From positions 496,001-560,000 of the forward strand of contig NZ_JABJVN010000001.1 of assembly GCF_013618475.1 (NCBI RefSeq): 64,000 nt of DNA, read 5' to 3'. The notes beneath the pieces are model-generated. The model had not been told where the DNA came from. It saw only the letters and a program-made list of their open reading frames with translations, and ran no database searches. This DNA comes from Saccharibacillus deserti (lineage in GTDB: Bacteria; Bacillota; Bacilli; Paenibacillales; Paenibacillaceae). This document shows positions 37,708-45,405 of the stretch, piece after piece (within the stretch, counting starts at the first letter, position 1; every line of letters starts with the position of its first letter). A program made the position numbers and the translations under genes.

Positions 37708-37879
37708 TGTTCCCACTTCCGGCCCTTAACCAGCAAGACTTTTAAAGACCAAAAGTGCGAACCTCAAAATCAGCCTACCCAAAATAGGACAAAAATACAA
37801 GGGCAATTGCTGCATCCCTTATGTGGCGTGGGGTGCGAACCTCCCGGGGATTTCATGGGAGCTTCACGTTCGCACTTTT
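37708..37879 (-). promoter_or_regulatory. Leader of CRISPR array 2
   Basis: Colinear with leader 1: CCCACTT beside the first repeat, CCAGCAAGACTT, AAAAGTGCGAACCTC starting 43 bp from the repeat (37751), a second GTGCGAACCTC at 37833, then CCCGGGGATTTCATGGGAGC and the arm GTTCGCACTTTT (37868-37879). The 79-82 bp unit between the direct repeats is kept in length but diverged in sequence. Confidence 0.8.
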
Positions 37880-37983
37880 GCAAGACTTGCTCTTCCTCTA
37901 AAGTGTTATCAAATAAAGGATTACGGAAAACGAAGAGATTACCAACTTGCTGAGAGAATAGGGGATCAAGATAGCATTCGTTT

Positions 37984-38295
37984 TTGAAATTGGACGAGTT
38001 CGACAGCGCGCTCGACGAATCGCGCAAATCGGACGTCTTCGATCTGTATCAGACCGAGCTGTCGCGCAAGATGCTGATTCTGTCTCCAAAATCGCATCAA
38101 GCCGATTACCTGAATCATTTTTCGCGAACGTTCGTCATTTATCATAATCCCAAGGTTCCGAGCAGCGACGTGATTCGGATTTTAAATACCAAATCGGAAA
38201 TTTCAAATTCTAACAATAAAAAGTGGTTCGTATTCGATCCCAGAACTCCTCCTCCATGTTTTCCCACAAGCCAATCCGGTTATTGCTTAGCATAG
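37984..38295 (+). pseudogene. Probable gene fragment downstream of array 2 leader
   Basis: An open frame of about 103 codons (first 70 reading KLDEFDSALDESRKSDVFDL, then YQTELSRKMLILSPKSHQAD and so on) with good codon composition but no ribosome site before the TTG. The last 25 codons look random. It may be an internal piece of a gene truncated during CRISPR-locus rearrangement. Family not recognised. Confidence 0.3.
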
Positions 38296-38308
38296 GGAGG
38301 TGATACGG

Positions 38309-38491
38309 ATGTCCAACAACCACGACGGCAAGCATTCTTCGAAGAAGATGTCCGCATTGGCGGCCAAAGTGCTTCACGACAAAACGTCCGAGAAAAAGGC
38401 CAAATCGCTGGCGGGTTCGGTGCTGTCCCAGGCCGAGACGCATGCCGACGATCACGCTTCCGATCCGGATTCCGGCAGATTGCACAAATGA
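38309..38491 (+). CDS. Small hydrophilic protein
   Basis: 60 residues, Lys/Ser/Ala/His-rich (MSNNHDGKHSSKKMSALAAK). GGGAGGTG is well placed before the ATG. No membrane helix or known domain. Such small soluble proteins are common in spore-formers; any spore role is a guess. A bidirectional terminator follows. Confidence 0.55.
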   Translation: MSNNHDGKHSSKKMSALAAKVLHDKTSEKKAKSLAGSVLSQAETHADDHASDPDSGRLHK

Positions 38492-38499
38492 TTTTCCCT

Positions 38500-38547
38500 C
38501 AAAAAGGCCCATGCAGACCGTCGCAGTGACGTTCGCGCATGGGTTTT
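38500..38547. terminator. Bidirectional terminator
   Basis: AAAAAGGCCCATGC ... GCATGGGTTTTTG, shared by the small protein gene (plus) and the lipoprotein gene (minus). Confidence 0.7.
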
Positions 38548-38588
38548 TGCCCGGCTTTTGCCGCATGTCCGATCTGCAGATTCCGCAT

Positions 38589-39005
38589 TTACTTGCGCGG
38601 CGCCAGCCCGATGGTGTCTTGGGTCGACGGATCGATATACACGATGATCCTCCCGAGTACCGCATCCTGCGTTGTCGGGAAAATCACCTGTGTGACCCGG
38701 GGTGGCATGTCTTTCTGCTCCAGTGTGGATCTCATCAGAGGATACGGAACGTCGGTTCCGTCGATGACGGACACTTCCGCTTCCCGCCAATCGATCGTCA
38801 GCGTATCCTTGGAGTTCTCATGGATGCCGCTCCAAGCGATTTGGCGCATCTTCATCTCGTCCGTTTGCTCCGGGATCTGCCGGGCAGATTCCTGCGTCAC
38901 CTGCGGCTGTACAACGGGCAACTTGTCTTCCGTGCATCCCGACAGACCGGAAACGGCCAGCCCGATCAGAATAGACAGGCCTACGAGGGCACGCGATCTT
39001 CTCAT
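38589..39005 (-). CDS. Small lipoprotein
   Basis: 138 residues. Signal peptide RRSRALVGLSILIGLAVSGL followed by lipobox SGC (Cys24). The mature domain of about 110 residues has no recognised family. GAAAGGAGC lies upstream of the ATG. It is divergent from the exported helical protein gene at 39224; the intergenic region carries two TGTACA copies 11 bp apart (39191, 39202), a possible operator. Confidence 0.7.
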   Translation of the reverse strand: MRRSRALVGLSILIGLAVSGLSGCTEDKLPVVQPQVTQESARQIPEQTDEMKMRQIAWSGIHENSKDTLTIDWREAEVSVIDGTDVPYPLMRSTLEQKDMPPRVTQVIFPTTQDAVLGRIIVYIDPSTQDTIGLAPRK

Positions 39006-39223
39006 TGGAATATCAGCTCCTTTCGGGTTATTTTTCTGACGTTGGCGTCTCCTTTAAGGTTGCAGATTCGACTGCCCGGCTGTCCTACGTAACTCTATTA
39101 AAGAAATTTTTCAATCCTTTTCTGAAAAGAAGGGGCTTTTTTTCGGTTCGCGGACACTTTATTGGTTTAAAGGAGGTAGAACCATACTACTGTACAGAAG
39201 CTGTACATAAGGGAGGCATCAAG

Positions 39224-40438
39224 ATGGACAACAAGCAGCCCGGAAAAGCGAAAAAGTGGCCGTTTGCCGTATTGGCAACGGTCATAGCGGCAGGAGGCGT
39301 GTACGCTCTGCCGCAGGTATTCGCCGACGAATCAGCCGGTTCCCGTACGGAATCGGCGCAGACGCAAACGTCTTCCGCCTATACGGCGCAGAAGGTGCAG
39401 CCGTCTTCGGCAGCCGTAAATACGTCTTTAACGGACACGTCTTCCGTATCGCCGAACCTTCAGCCGACCCAAATCCGTACGTCTTCCGGCTCGACAGCGG
39501 GAAACGCCGAAGTGGTTCTGCCGGTCATTTCGGTTGATCCGAATAAGACATCGGCGTCCGCTTCGCGCAGCGCACTGCTCCAGCTGCAGATCATGGGTCT
39601 CAAAACCGAACAATACCTGGCTTTCGGCGCGGCCGAGAAGCAGTCGATCAAACTGATCGAAGCGCGCAACCGGGCGACCGAAGTCTTCTCCGATCCGAAC
39701 GCACCGGCGGACCGGGTATTCTCGTCTTCGCGCAAGCTCGAAGAAGCGATCGACCGTTACAACGACGAAGCGCTTGGCGGAGCCAACACGATTGCAAGCG
39801 CGCTGGCCAAAGCCCAGACCCAAATTCTAAACGGACGCAGCGAGAGCGATCTGGACGCATCCGGAAAGCTGGCGCTGCAAGGACTGAGAGAAGCCCAGGA
39901 TCGCCTGAACGCCAATTCCACGGAAGCGGGCGCTTTGTCGGCCTATAAATATTTCCTGCTGCGTTCCGCCGAAGCAAACGATATCCAATCGTTTAATCCG
40001 GCGGATTACAGCACCGTGCTGAAGCAGTACGAAGCGAACATCAAAGCGCGTACGGAAGCGGCCGGCTCTTATGCCAAAGCGGCGGACAAGCTGAAGAAGG
40101 CATACGACGTATCCGCGAAGTCGTTGGCCTCGGCGCTGGAACGTTCTTCCGGCAAAAATGCGTTGGATGCCGCCCAGGCAAGTGTAAAAGTCACTTACGA
40201 TGCCCTGAACGAAGGACTGACGCTGGCGGAAGAAATTGTTCAGGCGCGGCCGCTGCTCGATTCTCCCGCAGGCAAAGAAAAAGGGCAGTACGGCGCATCC
40301 AAGATTGGCACGCTCAAACGCGCGATCGGCAAAGCGGAACGTTCGCTCAAGACGTCGAAAACGATCGAACCGCTCAAGGAAGCGCGTACGAAGCTTGCCG
40401 CGGCGGTGACGGAGTTCAAGAACAGCCGGAATTCCTAA
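39224..40438 (+). CDS. Exported helical protein with FIVAR-like C-terminus
   Basis: 404 residues from the ATG at 39224 (GGGAGG upstream; earlier in-frame starts are unsupported). N-terminal signal or anchor helix (about 12-33, ending QVFADE), a Ser/Thr/Gln-rich linker (35-110) and then alpha-helical repeats. The segment about 245-290 (YKYFLLRSAEANDIQSFNPA) and the last 50 residues (LKRAIGKAERSLKTSKTIEP) align by eye with the protein at 41644, so the two are paralogues. Probably surface-associated; function unknown. Confidence 0.65.
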   Translation: MDNKQPGKAKKWPFAVLATVIAAGGVYALPQVFADESAGSRTESAQTQTSSAYTAQKVQPSSAAVNTSLTDTSSVSPNLQPTQIRTSSGSTAGNAEVVLPVISVDPNKTSASASRSALLQLQIMGLKTEQYLAFGAAEKQSIKLIEARNRATEVFSDPNAPADRVFSSSRKLEEAIDRYNDEALGGANTIASALAKAQTQILNGRSESDLDASGKLALQGLREAQDRLNANSTEAGALSAYKYFLLRSAEANDIQSFNPADYSTVLKQYEANIKARTEAAGSYAKAADKLKKAYDVSAKSLASALERSSGKNALDAAQASVKVTYDALNEGLTLAEEIVQARPLLDSPAGKEKGQYGASKIGTLKRAIGKAERSLKTSKTIEPLKEARTKLAAAVTEFKNSRNS

Positions 40439-40465
40439 AAGCAAGCGCGATATAAACAGCAGAAA

Positions 40466-40497
40466 AAGCTCTCCCGCATGTTTACGTGGGAGAGCTT
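40466..40497 (+). terminator. Hairpin after the exported helical protein gene
   Basis: AAGCTCTCCC pairs with GGGAGAGCTT. The T-run is weak. A related hairpin (GAGCTCTTCCGC ... GGCGGGGGAGCTTTTTT) lies at 40733-40768 on the far side of the palindrome. Confidence 0.6.
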
Positions 40498-40502
40498 GAC
40501 GC

Positions 40503-40728
40503 GTCGAGAAAGCCAGACTCCAAGCAAAACGGGAAGGCGAAGGGAGGAATTCAGGGTAGGAACTAAAGCATTTCGAAGAAATGCACTTCGAAAGCTTATG
40601 CTAGTGTTCGCCTTTGAAATCGAGAAAATTCCGCTGCAATTCAATCCTTTTTCTCGATTTCAACACGCGACCGGAACGAATTCCTCCCGCAGCCGACAAG
40701 CATTTCATACGAATAGGACTTTCTCGAC
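40503..40728. repeat. 226-bp nested palindrome
   Basis: Nested complementary arms: GTCGAGAAAG (40503) with CTTTCTCGAC (40719); GGGAGGAATTC (40542) with GAATTCCTCCC (40678); GAAATCGAGAAAA (40616) with TTTTCTCGATTTC (ends 40661); and a side hairpin GCATTTCGAAGAAATGC (40568-40584). It fills most of the 384-bp gap between 40438 and 40823 and is bracketed by two terminator-like hairpins. It contains no ORF. It could be a MITE-like element or a structured RNA. Confidence 0.65.
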
Positions 40729-40822
40729 AGCCTGAGCTCTTCCGCATTTTTAGGCGGGGGAGCTTTTTTGCCGTTTCAAAAAAATAAGATTCTGATCGAA
40801 AGGAAACTGCCGGGCGGATCGG

Positions 40823-41332
40823 TCAGTCGACGGCGCCCAATTTCCATACCCCCTCCTTGTCGGCAATATACCAGAGCTGCGGCGAAAAAACGGTTTTGCC
40901 GTTTTCGTTGTCCGTGACGTAGTTCAAAGTGAACACAATCCGGTGATCTTCCCGATGAATGCCGTCCACTCCTTTGAAAAGAAGGCCGCCGCTTGTGCCG
41001 TAACCGAAATCTTTCATCTCCTCCGCTGCCCGTGCCGTATTTTCGTCGATAAAGCCCGCGGCATATTCGTCCCAATCGTTGTCGATCGCGCCTTCCATGA
41101 CCTGCAGCAGGCTTGCCCGAATGTCGGCGTTCAGGGCGGGATTTTCGATCCGGTCCATATCGAATTCGATTTTGCGGACAGGGGACGAAGCGGTCTTCAG
41201 CTCTTCCATTCCGCTTTGGGCATCAGAGGCCGGAGCTGCCAGGCTGGCCGCAGGCTCCGCCGGGCTTCCGCATGCGGACAGGCCCATGCCCAGACAAAGA
41301 AAAAGGACAACAAACAAACCGCGTTTATTCAT
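40823..41332 (-). CDS. Lipoprotein, unknown function
   Basis: 169 residues from the ATG at 41332 (CAAGGAGG upstream; a longer frame to 41419 is rejected). Signal peptide with lipobox LSAC (Cys21), an Ala/Pro-rich linker, and a compact domain of about 120 residues with YAAGFIDENTA and FTLNYVTDNENG, which suggests an NTF2-like or DUF4878-type cone fold, though I cannot confirm this. No neighbouring gene suggests a role. Confidence 0.6.
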   Translation of the reverse strand: MNKRGLFVVLFLCLGMGLSACGSPAEPAASLAAPASDAQSGMEELKTASSPVRKIEFDMDRIENPALNADIRASLLQVMEGAIDNDWDEYAAGFIDENTARAAEEMKDFGYGTSGGLLFKGVDGIHREDHRIVFTLNYVTDNENGKTVFSPQLWYIADKEGVWKLGAVD

Positions 41333-41517
41333 GACAGAGGCCTCCTTGACTTCAAGTACTTTATAGACTTCAGGATCAAGAAGAAAGTTGCAAGTCGGAT
41401 TGAAATTTATTTTAGGCAAAAAGAAATATTAAATTTTGTATAGGGGTTTTTTTTCGCTTCTAACGATATAAATCGGTTTATATAATATTCGGCAATTAAT
41501 TTATACATAGGAGGAAA

Positions 41518-41631
41518 ATGGATCGGAAAGAAAGTCAAACCATTCGCTTGGCTGATAAGTGGAATCCGTCCTGTTTTGGATACATTCGATGCGTGTCAAA
41601 AGCAAAAAAATCCCCAACCCGTCAATTTTAA
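41518..41631 (+). CDS. Candidate 37-residue leader peptide or small protein
   Basis: A short frame (MDRKESQTIRLADKWNPSCF and 17 more residues) has an excellent ribosome site, ATAGGAGG, 6 bases before its ATG. It ends 12 bp before the TTG of the exported protein at 41644, whose own ribosome site overlaps the stop codon. The AT-rich stretch upstream (41400-41510) could hold the promoter. It may be a translated leader, but no regulatory codon run is seen. Confidence 0.35.
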   Translation: MDRKESQTIRLADKWNPSCFGYIRCVSKAKKSPTRQF

Positions 41632-41643
41632 GGAGGACGTACA

Positions 41644-42741
41644 TTGAACAGTACAAATCGTAAAGTCTTCGTCCGGATCTCGAGCACCGCTCTGGTCGCC
41701 GCAATCGGCTTGGGGGGTCTGGGCTTCCAACATTCCGCCGTCCGGGCGGCGGAGCCGGCAGTATCGTCACAGGCGCAGGAATCGATCGCTTACCTTAACG
41801 ATCCTCTTCGACTCGAACTGGCCCGAATCGCCGCGAAGCAGGACCAGGTATTCTCCATAACCGGATCGTACATCTATGATCCCGATTCGTACCAGTATTA
41901 CGATCTGATCGCGGCGGAGAAGCAGGCGTATGTGGCGGCGATCGATCCGAATTCTTCGTCGGCCTTGTTGTCCGAGACGGCCCAAAATTACGAGCAGAAG
42001 CTCAATGCCTATATGGACCGGTATCTGGGTAAACAAAACGTGACGAGAGATTTGGCGAACTGGTATCATGTGCTGTACTATCTTAGAGCGCATGAAGATG
42101 TCAACAGCCTGAATCCGTACGATCGCGCCCTCTTTCAAGCCGTATTGGATACGCAGGCCTATTGGAAAAATACCAATGCGGCCACGGACCAAGAACATGT
42201 GGACGGCTTTAAAATTTTTCTGAACACCGTCGCACGATTGGGTGATACCAAATCGTATGACGCGCAGGCGTATCTGCAGAAAGCAGCCTCTTATCGCGCA
42301 AATATTCAGTCCCTGCTCGCGAATTCGAACGGAGGAGCCGCCGGACACGAAGCTTCGCTGAGTTTGTTCGAACGTTCCGCGTCGCTGCTCGAGCAGGCTT
42401 CGTCCGCCGGCTATAATTACAACGTGGTCAATTTGCTCGAAAACAATTTGGAAAGCCGATATGTCGAGCTGGAGAAGGAACTTAGGGAAGACGGCCCGCC
42501 GCTGGCCACCGAAGAGAAATTCTACCTGCAAAACATGATCAAGTATTCCTGGACGCTGATGGAATTTCCGGCCGGCATCCGTTCGGGCGAAACTCCGCAG
42601 TCCGCGTTCGGCGACCTGCGCCGCGCGATCCGCAAAGCGGAATCCGTCTACGAAAAAGGGACGACATGGTCCGAATTCAACTCGGCACGCAAGGAATTGG
42701 AGCAGGCCAATCGCGCTTTCTTCATGCGCAGAAAGCCTTGA
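41644..42741 (+). CDS. Exported helical protein, paralogue of the 39224 product
   Basis: 365 residues from TTG 41644 (TAAGGAGG upstream). Signal peptide (about 1-36, ending VRAAE) and an all-helical mature part. NWYHVLYYLRAHEDVNSLNP and LRRAIRKAESVYEKGTTWSE match the corresponding regions of the protein at 39224, indicating duplication. No catalytic motif. A perfect terminator follows. Confidence 0.65.
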   Translation: MNSTNRKVFVRISSTALVAAIGLGGLGFQHSAVRAAEPAVSSQAQESIAYLNDPLRLELARIAAKQDQVFSITGSYIYDPDSYQYYDLIAAEKQAYVAAIDPNSSSALLSETAQNYEQKLNAYMDRYLGKQNVTRDLANWYHVLYYLRAHEDVNSLNPYDRALFQAVLDTQAYWKNTNAATDQEHVDGFKIFLNTVARLGDTKSYDAQAYLQKAASYRANIQSLLANSNGGAAGHEASLSLFERSASLLEQASSAGYNYNVVNLLENNLESRYVELEKELREDGPPLATEEKFYLQNMIKYSWTLMEFPAGIRSGETPQSAFGDLRRAIRKAESVYEKGTTWSEFNSARKELEQANRAFFMRRKP

Positions 42742-42816
42742 CGAACCGGCGCGCATGCTGCGGTTCAAACCGAATCTTTTCGGTTTGCGCAGCCGGAAAA
42801 GCCTTCTGTTCAAACG

Positions 42817-42848
42817 AAAAAGCCTTCCGCTCAAGCGGAAGGCTTTTT
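42817..42848. terminator. Bidirectional terminator
   Basis: AAAAAGCCTTCCGC, loop TCAA, GCGGAAGGCTTTTT, between the converging exported protein gene and the threonyl-tRNA synthetase gene. Confidence 0.9.
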
Positions 42849-42930
42849 GTGTCTGCGTATAGGCGGGCAGCAAAGCAGGTTTCCGCTTTGCGTCGGGCTG
42901 TTTCGCGGACAGGAGGGACGTCGCGCGCGG

Positions 42931-44895
42931 TTATCGCCGCGCCCGTACTTCCTCCGACAACTTGGCGACGATCCCGCCGAGCGGCATCCGAATCTGCGCT
43001 TCATCGTCATAACGCCGGACGTTGACGCTGCCGGACTCCCGTTCTTTTTCCCCGACCACGAACATGTACGGAATCTTGTCCTGCTGGGCGGCCCGCATCT
43101 TGTAGCCGAGCTTGTTGCCGCTGACGTCCGCTTCGGCGCGCAGTCCGGCTTCCCGCAGCTGTCGGCGGACCTCGAAGGCATAGTCGTCGTAATGGGCCGA
43201 TACCGGCAGGACGCGGACTTGAACCGGCGACAGCCACAGCGGAAACGCTCCGGCGTAATGTTCGATCAGAATGCCGATAAATCGGTCGATCGAACCGTAG
43301 ATCGCCCGATGGATCACGACCGGCCGATGTTTCGCCCCGTCTTCGCCGATATACGACAGATCGAATTTCTCCGGCATCTGGAAATCGAGTTGGATCGTGC
43401 CGCACTGCCAGCTCCGGCCGAGCGCATCAAGCACATGGTAATCGATCTTCGGTCCATAGAAAGCGCCGTCGCCTTCGTTCAACCGGTATTCCGCGCCCCG
43501 GCTTTCCAGCACGCCGCGCAGCGCATGCTCGGCTTCGTCCCACAATTCTTCCGAACCCATGGAATCCTCGGGACGCGTCGACAGCTCGATCCGGTAGTCG
43601 AAGCCGAATACCCGGTACATCCCGTCGATCAGATCCATGACTTTGCCGATTTCTTCCTCGATCTGGCGCGGCAGCACGAACAGATGCGCGTCGTCCTGAC
43701 AGAACGTCCGCACCCGCATCAGGCCGCTGAGCGCTCCGGAATATTCGTGCCGGTGGACCTGGCCGAACTCCATCATCCGGATCGGCAGATCGCGGTAGGA
43801 GCGCAGCTCGTTTTTGTACATCAGCATATGGCCCGGGCAGTTCATCGGTTTGAGCGCGAAGGCTTCGTCGTCGACTTCGGAAAAATACATATTGTCTTTG
43901 TAATGGTCCCAGTGACCGGACTCCTGCCACAGGCGGCGGTTCATCATGAACGGCGAGCGCACTTCGTCGTAGCCGCTGCGAAGCTGCATGCCGCGCGAGA
44001 AGTTTTCGAGTTCCGTCCGCAGCAGCATCCCGTTCGGCAGATAGAAAGGCATGCCCGGCGCTTCGTCGGAGAACATGAACAGTTTCAGTTCGCGCCCGAG
44101 CTTGCGGTGATCGCGCTTCTTCGCTTCTTCCAGCAGGCGCAGATGGTCGTCGAGCTGTTCTTTGCGGGGGAAAGAAGCTCCGTAAATCCGCTGCAGCACC
44201 GGACGGTCCGAATCGCCGCGCCAGTAGGCGCCGGCGACGCCGAGCAGCTTGAACGCTTTGAGCCGCCCTGTCGACGGAAGATGCGGACCGCGGTCCAGAT
44301 CCGTGAATTCGCCCTGCTCATACAGCGAGAACCTCTCGTCTTCCGGCGCCTCTTCGATCATTTCGAGCTTGAACGATTCGTTGCGCTCCCGGAAAAAGGC
44401 CAAGGCTTCTTCGCGTTCGACGACCCGCCGGCGGATCTGCAGATTTTCTTCGGCGATCTTCCGCATCTCGCGTTCGATCGCAGGCAGATCGTCGGCGGAC
44501 AAAGCGGCAGGCAGCTCGAAGTCGTAGTAAAAGCCGTCTTTGGTCGGCAGGCCGATGCCGAGCTTGACCGCCGGATCGCCGTACCGGCGTTTGACCGCCT
44601 GGGCCAGCAGATGGGCGGCGCCGAGCCGGTAGATCGGCAGGCTGTCTTCGTCGCCGGGAAGCAGAATCTCGAGCGAAGAAGATTCGCGCACCTTTTCGCC
44701 CAGATCGACGAGGATGCCGTTCAGCCGGGCGGCGACGGCATTCTTGCCGAGCGAAGTGCCGGCGGAGCGGGCGATTTCGAGCACGGAGGTACCGGCTTCT
44801 ACCCGGCGGATATCGCCGTTCGGAAACGTGATTTCGATCAAGGCGGAGACGGATGGGCTTTGGGAGACGGATAGGGACGGGAATTGTTCGGACAT
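42931..44895 (-). CDS. thrS: Threonyl-tRNA synthetase with altered editing site
   Basis: 654 residues from the ATG at 44895 (TTGGAGG upstream). TGS domain (about 18-80), editing domain (about 85-245), class II catalytic core (about 265-555) with zinc ligands in MNCPGH, DDAH and VVIHRAIYGS, and the anticodon-binding domain. The aminoacylation core looks intact. The editing pocket does not: the HxxxH motif reads RLGAAH (Leu91 where His is usual, His95 kept) and the CRGPH motif reads DRGPH (Asp201 for Cys, His205 kept). It may therefore fail to clear Ser-tRNA(Thr), suggesting a second, specialised ThrRS. Controlled by the T-box upstream. Confidence 0.93.
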   Translation of the reverse strand: MSEQFPSLSVSQSPSVSALIEITFPNGDIRRVEAGTSVLEIARSAGTSLGKNAVAARLNGILVDLGEKVRESSSLEILLPGDEDSLPIYRLGAAHLLAQAVKRRYGDPAVKLGIGLPTKDGFYYDFELPAALSADDLPAIEREMRKIAEENLQIRRRVVEREEALAFFRERNESFKLEMIEEAPEDERFSLYEQGEFTDLDRGPHLPSTGRLKAFKLLGVAGAYWRGDSDRPVLQRIYGASFPRKEQLDDHLRLLEEAKKRDHRKLGRELKLFMFSDEAPGMPFYLPNGMLLRTELENFSRGMQLRSGYDEVRSPFMMNRRLWQESGHWDHYKDNMYFSEVDDEAFALKPMNCPGHMLMYKNELRSYRDLPIRMMEFGQVHRHEYSGALSGLMRVRTFCQDDAHLFVLPRQIEEEIGKVMDLIDGMYRVFGFDYRIELSTRPEDSMGSEELWDEAEHALRGVLESRGAEYRLNEGDGAFYGPKIDYHVLDALGRSWQCGTIQLDFQMPEKFDLSYIGEDGAKHRPVVIHRAIYGSIDRFIGILIEHYAGAFPLWLSPVQVRVLPVSAHYDDYAFEVRRQLREAGLRAEADVSGNKLGYKMRAAQQDKIPYMFVVGEKERESGSVNVRRYDDEAQIRMPLGGIVAKLSEEVRARR

Positions 44896-44939
44896 GCTGC
44901 ATTCCTCCAAGTATAGTGGGATGGCGAGCGCAGACGATC

Positions 44940-45275
44940 TTCCGGAGAACGCAAAAACGCACTCTCCCCGGAAAGGGACGAGTGCGCTCGGCTCGTGGTT
45001 CCACCCTCATTCGGTCCCGGCTCCGGGGGCTTACGCTCCCGGGCAAACAGCCGTGACCCTTACTTGGGATCCGTTAACGGGGATCGGTCGGCGGAGGCTA
45101 CCGGCCGCCGTGCGCATCCACTCAGGACGGGCATCGGGCGCGGCGTTCGCTTCCGCGGCTGCGGAGAGGTAATTCCGGGCCGCTTACCGAAGAAGCTCAC
45201 AGCAATCGCTTCTCTCTCTGGACGGTGCGCACGGGGAATATTGACTCCGGTCAAAGCCGAATGTTTCGTTGATTC
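44940..45275 (-). promoter_or_regulatory. T-box riboswitch leader of the ThrRS gene
   Basis: On the minus strand the hallmark AGGGTGGAACCACG lies at 44994-45008, followed by the intrinsic terminator CGCACTC ... GAGTGCG-TTTTTG (44953-44987). About 230 nt of structured RNA precede the T-box; GGAATTACCTCTCC contains an ACC triplet that fits a threonine specifier. Uncharged tRNA(Thr) should stabilise the antiterminator and turn the synthetase on. It fills the 510-bp gap together with the promoter. Confidence 0.9.
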
Positions 45276-45278
45276 TGA

Positions 45279-45307
45279 ATTATAGGCGTCCGTTCGGCAA
45301 AGGTCAA
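45279..45307 (-). promoter_or_regulatory. Sigma-A promoter of the T-box/ThrRS unit
   Basis: On the minus strand TTGACC and TATAAT are separated by exactly 17 bp, just upstream of the T-box leader. Confidence 0.85.
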
Positions 45308-45405
45308 GCGAAAAAAGAAGAAAGCGAAGCGGCGGTTTGAACGAACCCCCTGTCAGCGGTTATGATGGAGGTATACAACAGATACGGATAAAAGGAGGGC
45401 GGGTC

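Noticed and set aside
39000-39100. Possible cyclic-di-GMP riboswitch (GACAGCCGGGC-like segment on the minus strand before the lipoprotein gene)
   Set aside because: The essential GGGACGCAAAG and GGCAAACC core motifs are absent on both strands.
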